Shown here: positions 24,959 through 32,629 of the stretch, piece after piece | Numbering within the stretch: position 1 is the stretch's first letter | How the letters are laid out: each line of letters begins with the position of its first letter | Assembly: GCF_023276435.1 (NCBI RefSeq) | Contig: NZ_JALLPO010000049.1 | Coordinates: 1-64,000 of the forward strand | Source: Sphaerisporangium perillae | Lineage (GTDB): Bacteria; Actinomycetota; Actinomycetes; Streptosporangiales; Streptosporangiaceae | DNA length: 64,000 bases | Direction: 5' to 3' | Notes under the pieces: generated by a model | Databases searched by the model: none | The model's input: the letters and a program-made list of their open reading frames with translations, nothing else | What the model was told of the DNA's origin: nothing | Position numbers and translations under genes: made by a program

Positions 24959-26383
24959 TCAGCGGGTGAACTTCTTCACGGAGGAGTCGTTCTTGATCTC
25001 GTCGGCCTTCTTCTGGCACCGGTCGGCCCACTCCGCGACCTTCAGGCGGCCCGACATGAGCTGGCCGGTGGCGGCGGCCACCTCGTCGTGCAGCGGCTGG
25101 TACCACTGCCGGAACCGGAAGTAGGTGGTGTTGGTCCCGGCGTTCTGCAGGGCCGTCGACGCGGAGGCCAGGCCCGAGGAGAGCGTGCGGCCCTCCGCGG
25201 CGCCCTTGACCACGGTGAGCGTGCTGAGCAGCTCGCTGAACTTGCCCGCGCCCTCCTTGGACAGCATGGCGCGCATGTACTCCATGCCGGCGCGCGGGTT
25301 GGCCGACTTGGCGGCGACGAAGTACTCCTCGCCCGGCCGGGAGTGCACGGTGCCGTACGGCAGGGCGTCCGCGTCGGTGAAGGAGGGCAGCGGGAACATC
25401 GAGTAGCCGAAGTCGGACGGAGTCGAGTCCTTCTGCTCGTTCTCCAGCCACGACCCGCAGGGCAGCATGGCGACCTTGTACTTGTTGTGCGCCGTCTGGG
25501 TCTGGATGTGGTCCAGTCCCTCGGTGCCCTGGAGCAGGTACTTGGCGCCGAGGTCGGCGAACGCGCCGGCGGCCTTCGCGATCGGCTCGGCCTTCCACGC
25601 TCCGTCCGCCAGGTTGTCGATGTTCTTCAGGACATCGACGCCCCCGATCTTGGCGGCGAGGGTGAGGATCGTCTCGTAGATGTAGAACGGGTGCTTGCCG
25701 GCGTAGGTGAACGGGGCGCACTTGCCGGACTTCTTGATCGTCTCGCACAGCGCGGTGAACTCGTCCCAGGTCTTCGGCACCTGCCAGCCGTTGTCGTCGA
25801 AGAGCTTCTTGGAGTACCAGATGCCCCAGACCGTGTTGGCGTACTCGAGCACGCAGTACTTGCCGTCGAGGGTGCCGAGCTCGATGGCCGCGGGCAGGAT
25901 GGTGTCCCGCACCTTCACGTTCGGGTCGTCCCAGCTCGGGGCGTCGAGCAGCTCGGTGAGGTCCTGCAGCTGGCCGTCCTGGGCGAGGGCGCCGAAGTCC
26001 ATCGAGTTGTCGCCGGAGTTGTTGATGAACTCCGGCGGGTTCCCGCCGGCGAACCGCGGCTGCAGCGTCTTGGCGATCTCCTTGGTGGCCGTGTGCTTGA
26101 TCTGCACCTTGGCGTGCTTGGTGTTGAACAGCGGCTCGTGGATGTTCTTGGCGTAGGCGTCGCCGTACCCGCCGTCGAAGATCACCACCTCGAACGGCTT
26201 GTCCTCGGCGATGCCGAGGGGGTTGGCCGCGCTCTTGGCCCCGGTGGCCTGGGTCGCCGGGGTGGATCCACCACCGCCCGCCGGGGTCGCGCACGCCGAC
26301 AGCGTGCCCGCCGCCGGGAGCAGCAGGCCCGCGAGAGCCGCGCTTCGCAGCAGTTCACGCCGGGAAAAAGAGTTATCCGCCAT
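24959..26383 (-). CDS. ngcE: Tat-exported sugar-binding lipoprotein, NgcE-like
   Basis: A 474-residue solute-binding protein. The N-terminus has a twin-arginine motif (SFSRRELLR) followed by a hydrophobic segment and a lipobox TLSAC, so it is a Tat-routed lipoprotein. Mature-domain features such as FEVVIFDGGYGDAYA and EYANTVWGIWYSKKLFDDNG match the N-acetylglucosamine/chitobiose-binding NgcE group of actinomycetes. AGGAGG lies 4 bases before the ATG. The SIS-domain and RpiR genes upstream fit amino-sugar use. The ligand assignment is from family resemblance only. Confidence 0.75.
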   Translation of the reverse strand: MADNSFSRRELLRSAALAGLLLPAAGTLSACATPAGGGGSTPATQATGAKSAANPLGIAEDKPFEVVIFDGGYGDAYAKNIHEPLFNTKHAKVQIKHTATKEIAKTLQPRFAGGNPPEFINNSGDNSMDFGALAQDGQLQDLTELLDAPSWDDPNVKVRDTILPAAIELGTLDGKYCVLEYANTVWGIWYSKKLFDDNGWQVPKTWDEFTALCETIKKSGKCAPFTYAGKHPFYIYETILTLAAKIGGVDVLKNIDNLADGAWKAEPIAKAAGAFADLGAKYLLQGTEGLDHIQTQTAHNKYKVAMLPCGSWLENEQKDSTPSDFGYSMFPLPSFTDADALPYGTVHSRPGEEYFVAAKSANPRAGMEYMRAMLSKEGAGKFSELLSTLTVVKGAAEGRTLSSGLASASTALQNAGTNTTYFRFRQWYQPLHDEVAAATGQLMSGRLKVAEWADRCQKKADEIKNDSSVKKFTR

Positions 26384-26524
26384 CAGTCCTCCTGGGGGGC
26401 TGGAGCTCCGCCACGCCGCGGCCCTCGGGGGAGGGCCTGTACGGGCGGGGCGGTTCTCGGGTAGAACCTGGTTGGTCTTCGTTCGGATTCGAAGGTCACC
26501 TGCGGCCGTGCGGCCCGGACGTGG

Positions 26525-27277
26525 TCATCCGCCGCGGCGGATGCGCCCGGCGTAGCGGCTTTCCAGTGCCCTGTTGTGCTCGTCACCGCCGACGACGTTG
26601 GCCGACCGGTAGATCGGCGGCACCTCGCCGGCCTCCAGCAGTTCCCTGACCACCTCGGCGACGACCATCTGCGCGAGCAGGGCCGAGGTGATCGTCGACA
26701 CCGCGCCGAACGTCCCGCCCTCCGGGAGCGGGATGACCGCGTCGCCGTACGGGGCGCCGTTGTCCAGCACCACGTCGGCGAGGTCGAGGAGCTTGAGTCC
26801 GGAGGGGTGGCGGGACTTCATCTCGTTGCTGTGCCGCACCGACGTCAGCGCGACCAGCCCGTGGCCGCGTTCCTTGACGATCGAGGCCAGCTCCACCACC
26901 GAGCCGTTCACCCCCGAACTGGAGATCATGACGAAGGCGTCCTGGGGCCGGATCGGCGCCAGGTCGTAGATGCGGCGGGCGATCGAGGGGTCGCGCTCCA
27001 GCTCGGCGGAGCGCAGCACGCTCGGCGGCTCCCCGCCGTACAGCACCAGATCGCGCAGGGCCAGCCGGTTGGTGGGCACGAGCCCGCCGGCGCGGCCGGC
27101 GATCTCCATCGCGATCGCCTCGGAGTGCCCGGAGCCGAACGCCTGGATCACCCCGTCGCCGCGCAGGGACGCGCCCAGCAGGGCCGCGGCGTCGCGCACC
27201 GCCCGCTCCTGGCTCGTGGCGACCTCGTGCACCAGCCTCTCGACCTTCTGGACGTAGGCGGCGGCACTGATGTCCAA
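26525..27277 (-). CDS. SIS-domain phosphosugar protein (UPF0309-like)
   Basis: A 250-residue protein with a sugar isomerase (SIS) fold: AFGSGHSEAIAMEIAGRAGG carries the phosphate/sugar loop, and FVMISSSGVNGSVVELA the second Ser-rich loop. It resembles the UPF0309 group, one Streptomyces member of which has, as I recall, been reported to act on GlcNAc-6-phosphate. TTG at 27277 is the most likely start, 9 bases after AAAGGAG, which lies inside the end of the regulator gene (5-base gap). It probably processes the phosphosugar brought in by the adjacent Ngc-type transporter; the reaction is inferred. Confidence 0.75.
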   Translation of the reverse strand: MDISAAAYVQKVERLVHEVATSQERAVRDAAALLGASLRGDGVIQAFGSGHSEAIAMEIAGRAGGLVPTNRLALRDLVLYGGEPPSVLRSAELERDPSIARRIYDLAPIRPQDAFVMISSSGVNGSVVELASIVKERGHGLVALTSVRHSNEMKSRHPSGLKLLDLADVVLDNGAPYGDAVIPLPEGGTFGAVSTITSALLAQMVVAEVVRELLEAGEVPPIYRSANVVGGDEHNRALESRYAGRIRRGG

Positions 27278-27282
27278 TCGTC

Positions 27283-28152
27283 TCAGCTCCTTTCGACGCG
27301 GTGGCCTTCGACGGCCCTGATCGTCAGCTCGAACGCGTGGTTGGCGCGCTCGAAGGTGCGCTGGGCGACCGCGACGTAGACCACGTCGAGGACGAGCAGC
27401 TGCGAGTGGACGGCGGCCAGGCCGCCGGGTCGGAAGGTGGTCGCCCTGCTGGCGGTGGTCAGCACGAGGTCGGCCGCCTCGGCGAGCGGCGAGCGGGCGA
27501 AGGAGGTCACGGCCACGGTGGTCGCGCCGTGCGCCCCGGCCTCGGCGAGTGACTCGAGGACCTCGCGGGTGCGCCCTCGGTGGGAGATGCCGATGGCGAC
27601 GTCGCCCGGGGTGAGCAGCGCGGCGTCGGCGAGCGCGTCGTGCGGGTCGGTGAAGCTCCAGCACGGCACCCGGATGCGGCGCAGCCGCCCTTCGAGCATG
27701 CTGGCGACGGCGCCGCTGGCCGACACGCCGAACAGCAGCACCCGGCTCGCACCGAGGACGGCGTCGGCGACCTTGCCGACCACGCCGAGGTCGAGCTGGG
27801 CGGCGGTCTCCTGGATGAGGCGGGTGTCGCTGGCGGCCATGACCTCGACCACGGAGTCCAGCGGGTCGGTGGGGCCGATCTCGCGGCCGACGCCCGCTCC
27901 CCAGTGGGCCTGGGCGGCCCGGCCGGTCTCGGTGGCGATGGCGACCCGCAGCTCGGCGTACCCGGCGAAGCCGAAGAACCTGCAGAACCTGGTGACGGTG
28001 GCGGGGGAGCTGCCGCTGCGCTGGGCGAGCGCGGTGATCGTGGACCGTGCGGCCACCGCCGGATCCGCCATGATCGCCTCGCCGACGCGCCGCAGGGCCT
28101 CGGGCAGACCGGGCAGTTCGGTCTGGATCCGGCCCAGCGCGCCTCCGGCCAC
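27283..28152 (-). CDS. MurR/RpiR-family sugar-phosphate regulator
   Basis: About 289 residues. An N-terminal HTH_6 domain contains ITALAQRSGSSPATVTRFCR and FFGFAGYAELR; a C-terminal SIS domain (VLLFGVSASGAVASMLEGRL, ISHRGRTREVLE) senses phosphosugars. GTG at 28152 follows AAGGA by 6 bases; a GTG at 28167 is the longer alternative. It is first in the minus-strand ngc operon and very likely represses or activates it in response to an amino-sugar phosphate. The AT-rich segment 28168-28200 (ATGAAAATAATTG) upstream is the probable promoter/operator. Confidence 0.88.
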   Translation of the reverse strand: MAGGALGRIQTELPGLPEALRRVGEAIMADPAVAARSTITALAQRSGSSPATVTRFCRFFGFAGYAELRVAIATETGRAAQAHWGAGVGREIGPTDPLDSVVEVMAASDTRLIQETAAQLDLGVVGKVADAVLGASRVLLFGVSASGAVASMLEGRLRRIRVPCWSFTDPHDALADAALLTPGDVAIGISHRGRTREVLESLAEAGAHGATTVAVTSFARSPLAEAADLVLTTASRATTFRPGGLAAVHSQLLVLDVVYVAVAQRTFERANHAFELTIRAVEGHRVERS

Positions 28153-28363
28153 AATCATTCCTTTCACGAACGGACGATTGGATGAAAATAATTGCCCACG
28201 ACGGTCCGCTTAGCAATCACGGCCGCGTCACATTTCGGCCCGCCGCTTCCAACGGGCGGGTGGCGCCCGCGCGGCCGTCACGGAGGCCGATCCGGTATTG
28301 AGCACGGGCGCGCTTTGCGCGACGGTGAGGTGACGCGACGGACCCAGGTGCGGGGAGGACGTC

Positions 28364-28897
28364 ATGAGTGATCAGTCGGCGGTCGGCGGCTACGGCCTGG
28401 TCGCCGCCCGGCGCCGGTTGGACCGCGGCGCACTGTCGGAGCCGGGGCCGGGCCGGATCATGGTGAGGGTGGCCGCCGACACCGGCCGGGCGCTCGCGAG
28501 GCAGGCGCTGTGGGAGCCGGCGAGAGTGTGGCTGCTCGCGGCCGCGGAGGCCGGTGATCGTGGCGCGAGGCTCGAGCTCGGCTGCCTGCTGGTCGACATA
28601 GGCGAGCTGGAGGAGAGCGAGTCGTGGTTACGGCACGGAGCCGAGGAGGGCCATCCCGCGTCCATGTTCCACCTCGGCCGGCTGCTGCTCTTCCTCGAGC
28701 GCGCCCGCATCGCATTCAGGGGAGCCGCCGGCGCCCGTACCGCCTTCATGACGGTACGGCGGGCGGTGGTCAGGCGAGGCGCCTTCGCTGGGCGGCGTCG
28801 GCGTCCAGGATGGTGTCGAGCAGGCGCGGGAAGAGGGCGTCGAGGTCGTCGCGGCGGAGCTTGTTCATTTTGGCCGTGCCCCGGTAGATCTGGCTGA
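28364..28897 (+). CDS. Sel1/TPR-like repeat protein, 3' end doubtful
   Basis: The first ~110 residues are convincing: GGGAGG before the ATG, good codon bias, and Sel1-type helical repeats (AAEAGDRGARLELGCLLVDI, WLRHGAEEGHPASMFHLGRL). After about 28700 the frame becomes Arg-rich, loses family character and overlaps the convergent ArsR gene by 128 bases. I infer that the original 3' end was lost and replaced by antisense of the regulator gene. Function unknown. Confidence 0.5.
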   Translation: MSDQSAVGGYGLVAARRRLDRGALSEPGPGRIMVRVAADTGRALARQALWEPARVWLLAAAEAGDRGARLELGCLLVDIGELEESESWLRHGAEEGHPASMFHLGRLLLFLERARIAFRGAAGARTAFMTVRRAVVRRGAFAGRRRRPGWCRAGAGRGRRGRRGGACSFWPCPGRSG

Positions 28898-29117
28898 TCA
28901 CCCCGGCCTCACGCAGCACGCGGAAGTGGTGGGTGGTCGTCGACTTGCTGACCGCGAGCTCGATGGCCGAGCAGGGGGCCTCGTCGTGGTCGTCGAGCAC
29001 GGACAGATAGCGCACCACCCGCAGTCGCATCGGGTCGGAGAGCGCGTGCAGCACCGCTTCGAGCCGGATCTCCTCGCGCTGAGGATGCTCCAGGGGCCTG
29101 GCGGATGTGGACGTCAC
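28770..29117 (-). CDS. ArsR-family winged-helix regulator
   Basis: A 115-residue DNA-binding protein. The ArsR helix-turn-helix is LEAVLHALSDPMRLRVVRYL plus SKSTTTHHFRVLREAGVI, followed by a wing ending KMNKLRRDDL. One Cys (APCSAIEL) precedes the recognition helix. GTG at 29117 follows GGGAGGG by 7-8 bases. It is divergent from the Old Yellow Enzyme gene, and the 130-bp spacer holds nested palindromes, so it probably represses both genes. Confidence 0.9.
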   Translation of the reverse strand: MTSTSARPLEHPQREEIRLEAVLHALSDPMRLRVVRYLSVLDDHDEAPCSAIELAVSKSTTTHHFRVLREAGVISQIYRGTAKMNKLRRDDLDALFPRLLDTILDADAAQRRRLA

Positions 29118-29145
29118 GGTGTTCCCTCCCGGCGGATCTTCTCCA

Positions 29146-29201
29146 TTGTACGAAGACCTTCGTAGTTTGACATCCACCGTAGTACGGTGGGTATCGTACA
29201 A
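29146..29201. promoter_or_regulatory. Nested palindromes in the arsR/OYE divergent promoter
   Basis: Three symmetrical elements lie in 56 bases. TACGAAG-AC-CTTCGTA occupies 29149-29164. CCACCGTA-G-TACGGTGG occupies 29174-29190. TTGTACGA at 29146-29153 is repeated inverted as TCGTACAA at 29194-29201. The whole set is centred between the divergent genes and is the best operator candidate in the window, most simply for the ArsR protein. Confidence 0.75.
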
Positions 29202-29247
29202 GGCGTCCGCCCGGGCGCGGGCCCCCACCACACGAAGGAGCCAAGTC

Positions 29248-30345
29248 GTGAGCACGTTGTTCGAGCCCCTGACGCTACGGGGACTGACCATCCCGAACCG
29301 GGTCTGGATGGCCCCGATGTGCCAGTACAGCGCCGCTTGCGAGGGGCCCGGCCAGGGCGTTCCCACCGACTGGCACCTCGCCCACCAGGCCGCGCGCGCC
29401 GTCGGCGGGGCCGGCCTGATCCTGACCGAGGCGACCGCGGTGACGCCGGAGGGCCGCATCAGCCCCGCCGACCTCGGGCTCTGGAACGACCGCCAGGAGC
29501 AGGCGTTCACCCGCATCACCGCCCTCCTGCGCGAGCACGGCACCGTGCCGGGCATCCAGCTCGCCCACGCCGGCCGCAAGGCGTCCACCGACAGGCCCTG
29601 GCGCGGCGGCCGCCCCCTCGGTCCCGGCGACGGGGGCTGGCGGCCGGTCGCGCCGAGCCCGATCCCCTTCGCCGAGCACCACCCCACGCCCGCCGAGCTG
29701 AGCATCGAGGGGATCCAGGAGATCGTGACGAGCTTCGCCGCGGCGGCGCGGCGGGCGCTGGCCGCCGGGTTCGAAGTGGTGGAGGTGCACGGCGCGCACG
29801 GTTACCTGATCAACGAGTTCCTCTCGCCGCACAGCAACCACCGCACCGACGCCTACGGCGGCAGCCACGAAAACCGCGTCCGCTTCGCCCTGGAGGTCGT
29901 GGACGCCGTGCGCGCGGTGTGGCCCGAGCACCTGCCGGTCCTGTTCCGCGTCTCCGCGACCGACTGGCTCGACGAGAACCCCGAGGACGGCCGCGAGGGC
30001 TGGACGGCCGACGACACCGTGCGCTTCGCCAAGGAGCTCCACGCCCACGGCGTCGACCTGCTGGACACCTCGACCGGCGGCAACGCCTCCGGCGCGCGCA
30101 TCCCCGTCGGCCCGGGGTACCAGGTGCCGTTCGCCGCGCGGGTGAAGGCCGAGACCGACCTGCCCGTGGGCGCCGTCGGCCTGATCACCGAGCCCGGGCA
30201 GGCGGAGGAGATCGTGGCGTCGGGGCAGGCCGACGCCGTGCTGCTCGGCCGCGAGCTCCTGCGCGACCCGTATTGGCCGAACCGCGCCGCCCGCGAGCTC
30301 GGCGCCGAGCCCCGCTGGCCCGACCAGTACCATCGCGCCGTCTGA
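29248..30345 (+). CDS. Old Yellow Enzyme, YqjM-type NADH:flavin ene-reductase
   Basis: A 365-residue FMN-dependent TIM-barrel enzyme that reduces activated C=C bonds with NAD(P)H. YqjM-type features are MAPMCQYSA near residue 25 (the redox-active Cys of this subgroup), HAGRKAS, the FMN/substrate motif EVHGAHGYLINEFLSPHSN followed by R-T-D-A-Y-G-G-S, and GLITEP...LLGRELLRDPYW near the end. GTG at 29248 follows GAAGGAG. It is divergent from the ArsR regulator, and a perfect hairpin follows the stop. A role against electrophilic quinones or enones is inferred from the family. Confidence 0.92.
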   Translation: MSTLFEPLTLRGLTIPNRVWMAPMCQYSAACEGPGQGVPTDWHLAHQAARAVGGAGLILTEATAVTPEGRISPADLGLWNDRQEQAFTRITALLREHGTVPGIQLAHAGRKASTDRPWRGGRPLGPGDGGWRPVAPSPIPFAEHHPTPAELSIEGIQEIVTSFAAAARRALAAGFEVVEVHGAHGYLINEFLSPHSNHRTDAYGGSHENRVRFALEVVDAVRAVWPEHLPVLFRVSATDWLDENPEDGREGWTADDTVRFAKELHAHGVDLLDTSTGGNASGARIPVGPGYQVPFAARVKAETDLPVGAVGLITEPGQAEEIVASGQADAVLLGRELLRDPYWPNRAARELGAEPRWPDQYHRAV

Positions 30346-30347
30346 CA

Positions 30348-30370
30348 GGACGGCCGGGCGGCGGCCGTCC
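30348..30370. terminator. Terminator hairpin of the OYE gene
   Basis: GGACGGCCG at 30348-30356 pairs perfectly with CGGCCGTCC at 30362-30370 around a 5-base loop, starting 3 bases after the stop codon. Confidence 0.75.
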
Positions 30371-30488
30371 GCACGGCCCGGCCGAGGAACGCACACGGCC
30401 CTCCTCGAATCGATGCGAGGATCGACCATACGGGGTGGGACCGGGGAAGACCAGACCCCGAGGTCATGACATCGATCGGCTGGAGATC

Positions 30489-31004
30489 ATGAGCGAGGAA
30501 GAGATCAGACGCGTCCTCGGGCTGCTCTATCAGGACGACACCCTGCGCGTGCTGTCCGCCCTGGTCCTGAACGGCGACGCGAAGGGCAGCGGCCTCGAGC
30601 CCGACGCCGTGCGCAGAGCGCTGGACCGGCTCGAACGCGGCGGCCTGGTCGCCCGGGCCGAGGACGGCTGGCGGGTGCGCAGGGAGCGGTTCCGCGAGCT
30701 GCTGCACGCCACCGCCAGGCCCGCCGCCGCACCGGTCTCCGCCGAGGAGAAGGTGGTGGGGAACTTCCTGGTCGAGGGACGGCTGCGGGCGATCCCGTCA
30801 CGGCGCGAGAAGCGGCTCGCCGTGCTGAACTACATCGCCCGGACGTTCGAGCCCGGCGTCCGCTACCCGGAGAAGGACGTCGACGTGATCCTGCGCGCCT
30901 TCCACGACGACTACCCCGCCCTGCGGCGCTATCTGATCGACGAGGGCCTGCTCAGCAGGGAGAACAACATCTACTGGCGCAGCGGCGGCTCCGTCGACAT
31001 CTGA
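30489..31004 (+). CDS. DUF2087 helix-turn-helix protein
   Basis: A 171-residue protein. The N-terminal half looks like a winged helix (LLYQDDTLRVLSALVLNGDA, RALDRLERGGLVAR). The C-terminal DUF2087 part is RLRAIPSRREKRLAVLNYIA, then FEPGVRYPEKDVDVILRAFH and DYPALRRYLIDEGLLSRENN. Proteins of this design are presumed transcriptional regulators; no ligand is known. The ATG at 30489 has a close GGAG. It converges with and overlaps the NCS1 permease gene by 34 bases. Confidence 0.85.
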   Translation: MSEEEIRRVLGLLYQDDTLRVLSALVLNGDAKGSGLEPDAVRRALDRLERGGLVARAEDGWRVRRERFRELLHATARPAAAPVSAEEKVVGNFLVEGRLRAIPSRREKRLAVLNYIARTFEPGVRYPEKDVDVILRAFHDDYPALRRYLIDEGLLSRENNIYWRSGGSVDI

Positions 31005-32491
31005 TCGGGCGAGGGCAGGCTCTCCTGGGCGCGGACCCGGGACCCGCGGGCCGGCCAGGTGACCGCGAAGCCGAGGAAGAGCGCCACCAGCACGCCCAGG
31101 TTGGCGTAGGCCCAGGAGCCGGACGTGCCGCCGAGCCCGAGCGGGCCGAGCAGGTAGCCCTGCCAGCCGAGCCAGCTCGCGGAGGTGTTGGTCACCAGAC
31201 CCCATCCGATGGCCGTGCTGACGACGATCACCGTGACGGGCAGCCACGGGACGTCCCCGTAGCGGCCCGAAGGGCGGTACAGGTCGGTCTCGTCGTAGTC
31301 GCGGCGGCGCAGCGCCACGTCGGCCAGCATGACGCCGCACCACGCCGCGATCGGGACGCCGAGCGTGGTCAGGAAGCCGATGAACTGGCCGAGGAACGTG
31401 CCGCCGAAGAAGACGATGTACACCGTCCCGGCCACCATGAGCACCCCGTCGAACAGTGCGGCGACATAGCGAGGGGCCCGGAGGCCGGTGGCCAGCAGGG
31501 CCAGGCCGGAGGAGTAGATGTCGAGCACCGCGCCGCCGACCAGGCCGAGGACGGCCACGGCGGCGAAGGGGATGAGGAACCAGGTGGGCAGCACGGTCGT
31601 CAGCGCCCCGATCGGGTCGGCGGCGATCGCCTCGTTGAGGCCCTTGGAGGACCCGGCCAGCAGCAGGCCGAACACCAGCAGCACCACCGGCGCCAGCGAC
31701 GCCCCGAAGGTCGTCCAGCCGACCACGCCCGCGCCGGACGACCGGCGGGGCAGGTAGCGGGAGTAGTCGGCCGCCGCGTTCACCCATCCAAGGCCGAACC
31801 CGGTCATCATGAAGACCAGCGCGCCGATGAACTCCTGCGCCGACCCGGCCGGGATCGCGGCGACCGCGTCCCAGTGGATGTGCCCGACGATCAGGAAGAT
31901 GTACACCACCGTCAGCACGCCCGTTACCACGGTGATGACCGTCTGCATGCGCATGATCAGGTCGAACCCCATGACGCCGCCGGCGATGATCAGCAGCGTC
32001 ACGACGATCAGCGCGGCGACCTTGGTGGGGGTGCCGCCTCCCCAGCCGAGCCGGTCGAACACGGTCGCGGTGGCGAGGGTCGCGAGCGCGGTGAGCACCG
32101 TCTCCCAGCCGACCGTCAGCACCCACGAGATCGCCGACGGCAGGCGGTTGCCCCGCACGCCGAACGCCGCCCGGCTCAGCACCATCGTCGGCGCCGACCC
32201 GCGCTTGCCCGCCAGGGCCACGAAGCCGCACAGCAGGAAGGAGAACAGGATCCCGATCAGGCCGGCCGAGAGCGCCTGCCCGAAGGAGATGCCGAAGCCG
32301 AGGGCGAAGGAGCCGTAGCTCAGCCCGAGGATCGAGACGTTGGCCCCGAACCACGGCCAGAACAGCTGCCGCGGCCGTCCCTTGCGCTCGGCGTCCCCGA
32401 TCACGTCGAGCCCGTGCACCTCGACCTTGAGCCGCCGGTCACTCCCGCCCCCGGACGGCGCGTCGGCCTGCCCGCCCTGTACATCGGCCAT
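30971..32491 (-). CDS. NCS1-family nucleobase/allantoin-type permease
   Basis: A 506-residue membrane protein with about 12 helices. N-terminal WPWFGANVSILGLSYGSFAL and SRAAFGVRGNRLPS, and later GWVNAAADYSRYLPRRSS, are typical of the purine-cytosine permease (CodB-like) branch of NCS1. The start at 32491 (MADVQGGQ) is favoured over the ATG 20 codons upstream because of the downstream homology. A nucleobase or related heterocycle is the likely cargo, cotransported with a cation; the actual substrate cannot be read from sequence. No catabolic gene is adjacent. Confidence 0.87.
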   Translation of the reverse strand: MADVQGGQADAPSGGGSDRRLKVEVHGLDVIGDAERKGRPRQLFWPWFGANVSILGLSYGSFALGFGISFGQALSAGLIGILFSFLLCGFVALAGKRGSAPTMVLSRAAFGVRGNRLPSAISWVLTVGWETVLTALATLATATVFDRLGWGGGTPTKVAALIVVTLLIIAGGVMGFDLIMRMQTVITVVTGVLTVVYIFLIVGHIHWDAVAAIPAGSAQEFIGALVFMMTGFGLGWVNAAADYSRYLPRRSSGAGVVGWTTFGASLAPVVLLVFGLLLAGSSKGLNEAIAADPIGALTTVLPTWFLIPFAAVAVLGLVGGAVLDIYSSGLALLATGLRAPRYVAALFDGVLMVAGTVYIVFFGGTFLGQFIGFLTTLGVPIAAWCGVMLADVALRRRDYDETDLYRPSGRYGDVPWLPVTVIVVSTAIGWGLVTNTSASWLGWQGYLLGPLGLGGTSGSWAYANLGVLVALFLGFAVTWPARGSRVRAQESLPSPDQMSTEPPLRQ

Positions 32492-32629
32492 GGAACCCAC
32501 CCGTCTCGATTTGTCCGGGGGAATGTACGGTCCGTCCTCGCGCAGCGTCAAGACCGGCGCAGCCCAGGTCGGCCTCGCCAGGGTGTCCCTGCCCGCGCCA
32601 CCCCCCCGCCCGCCGGCGGAGGCGGGTGT

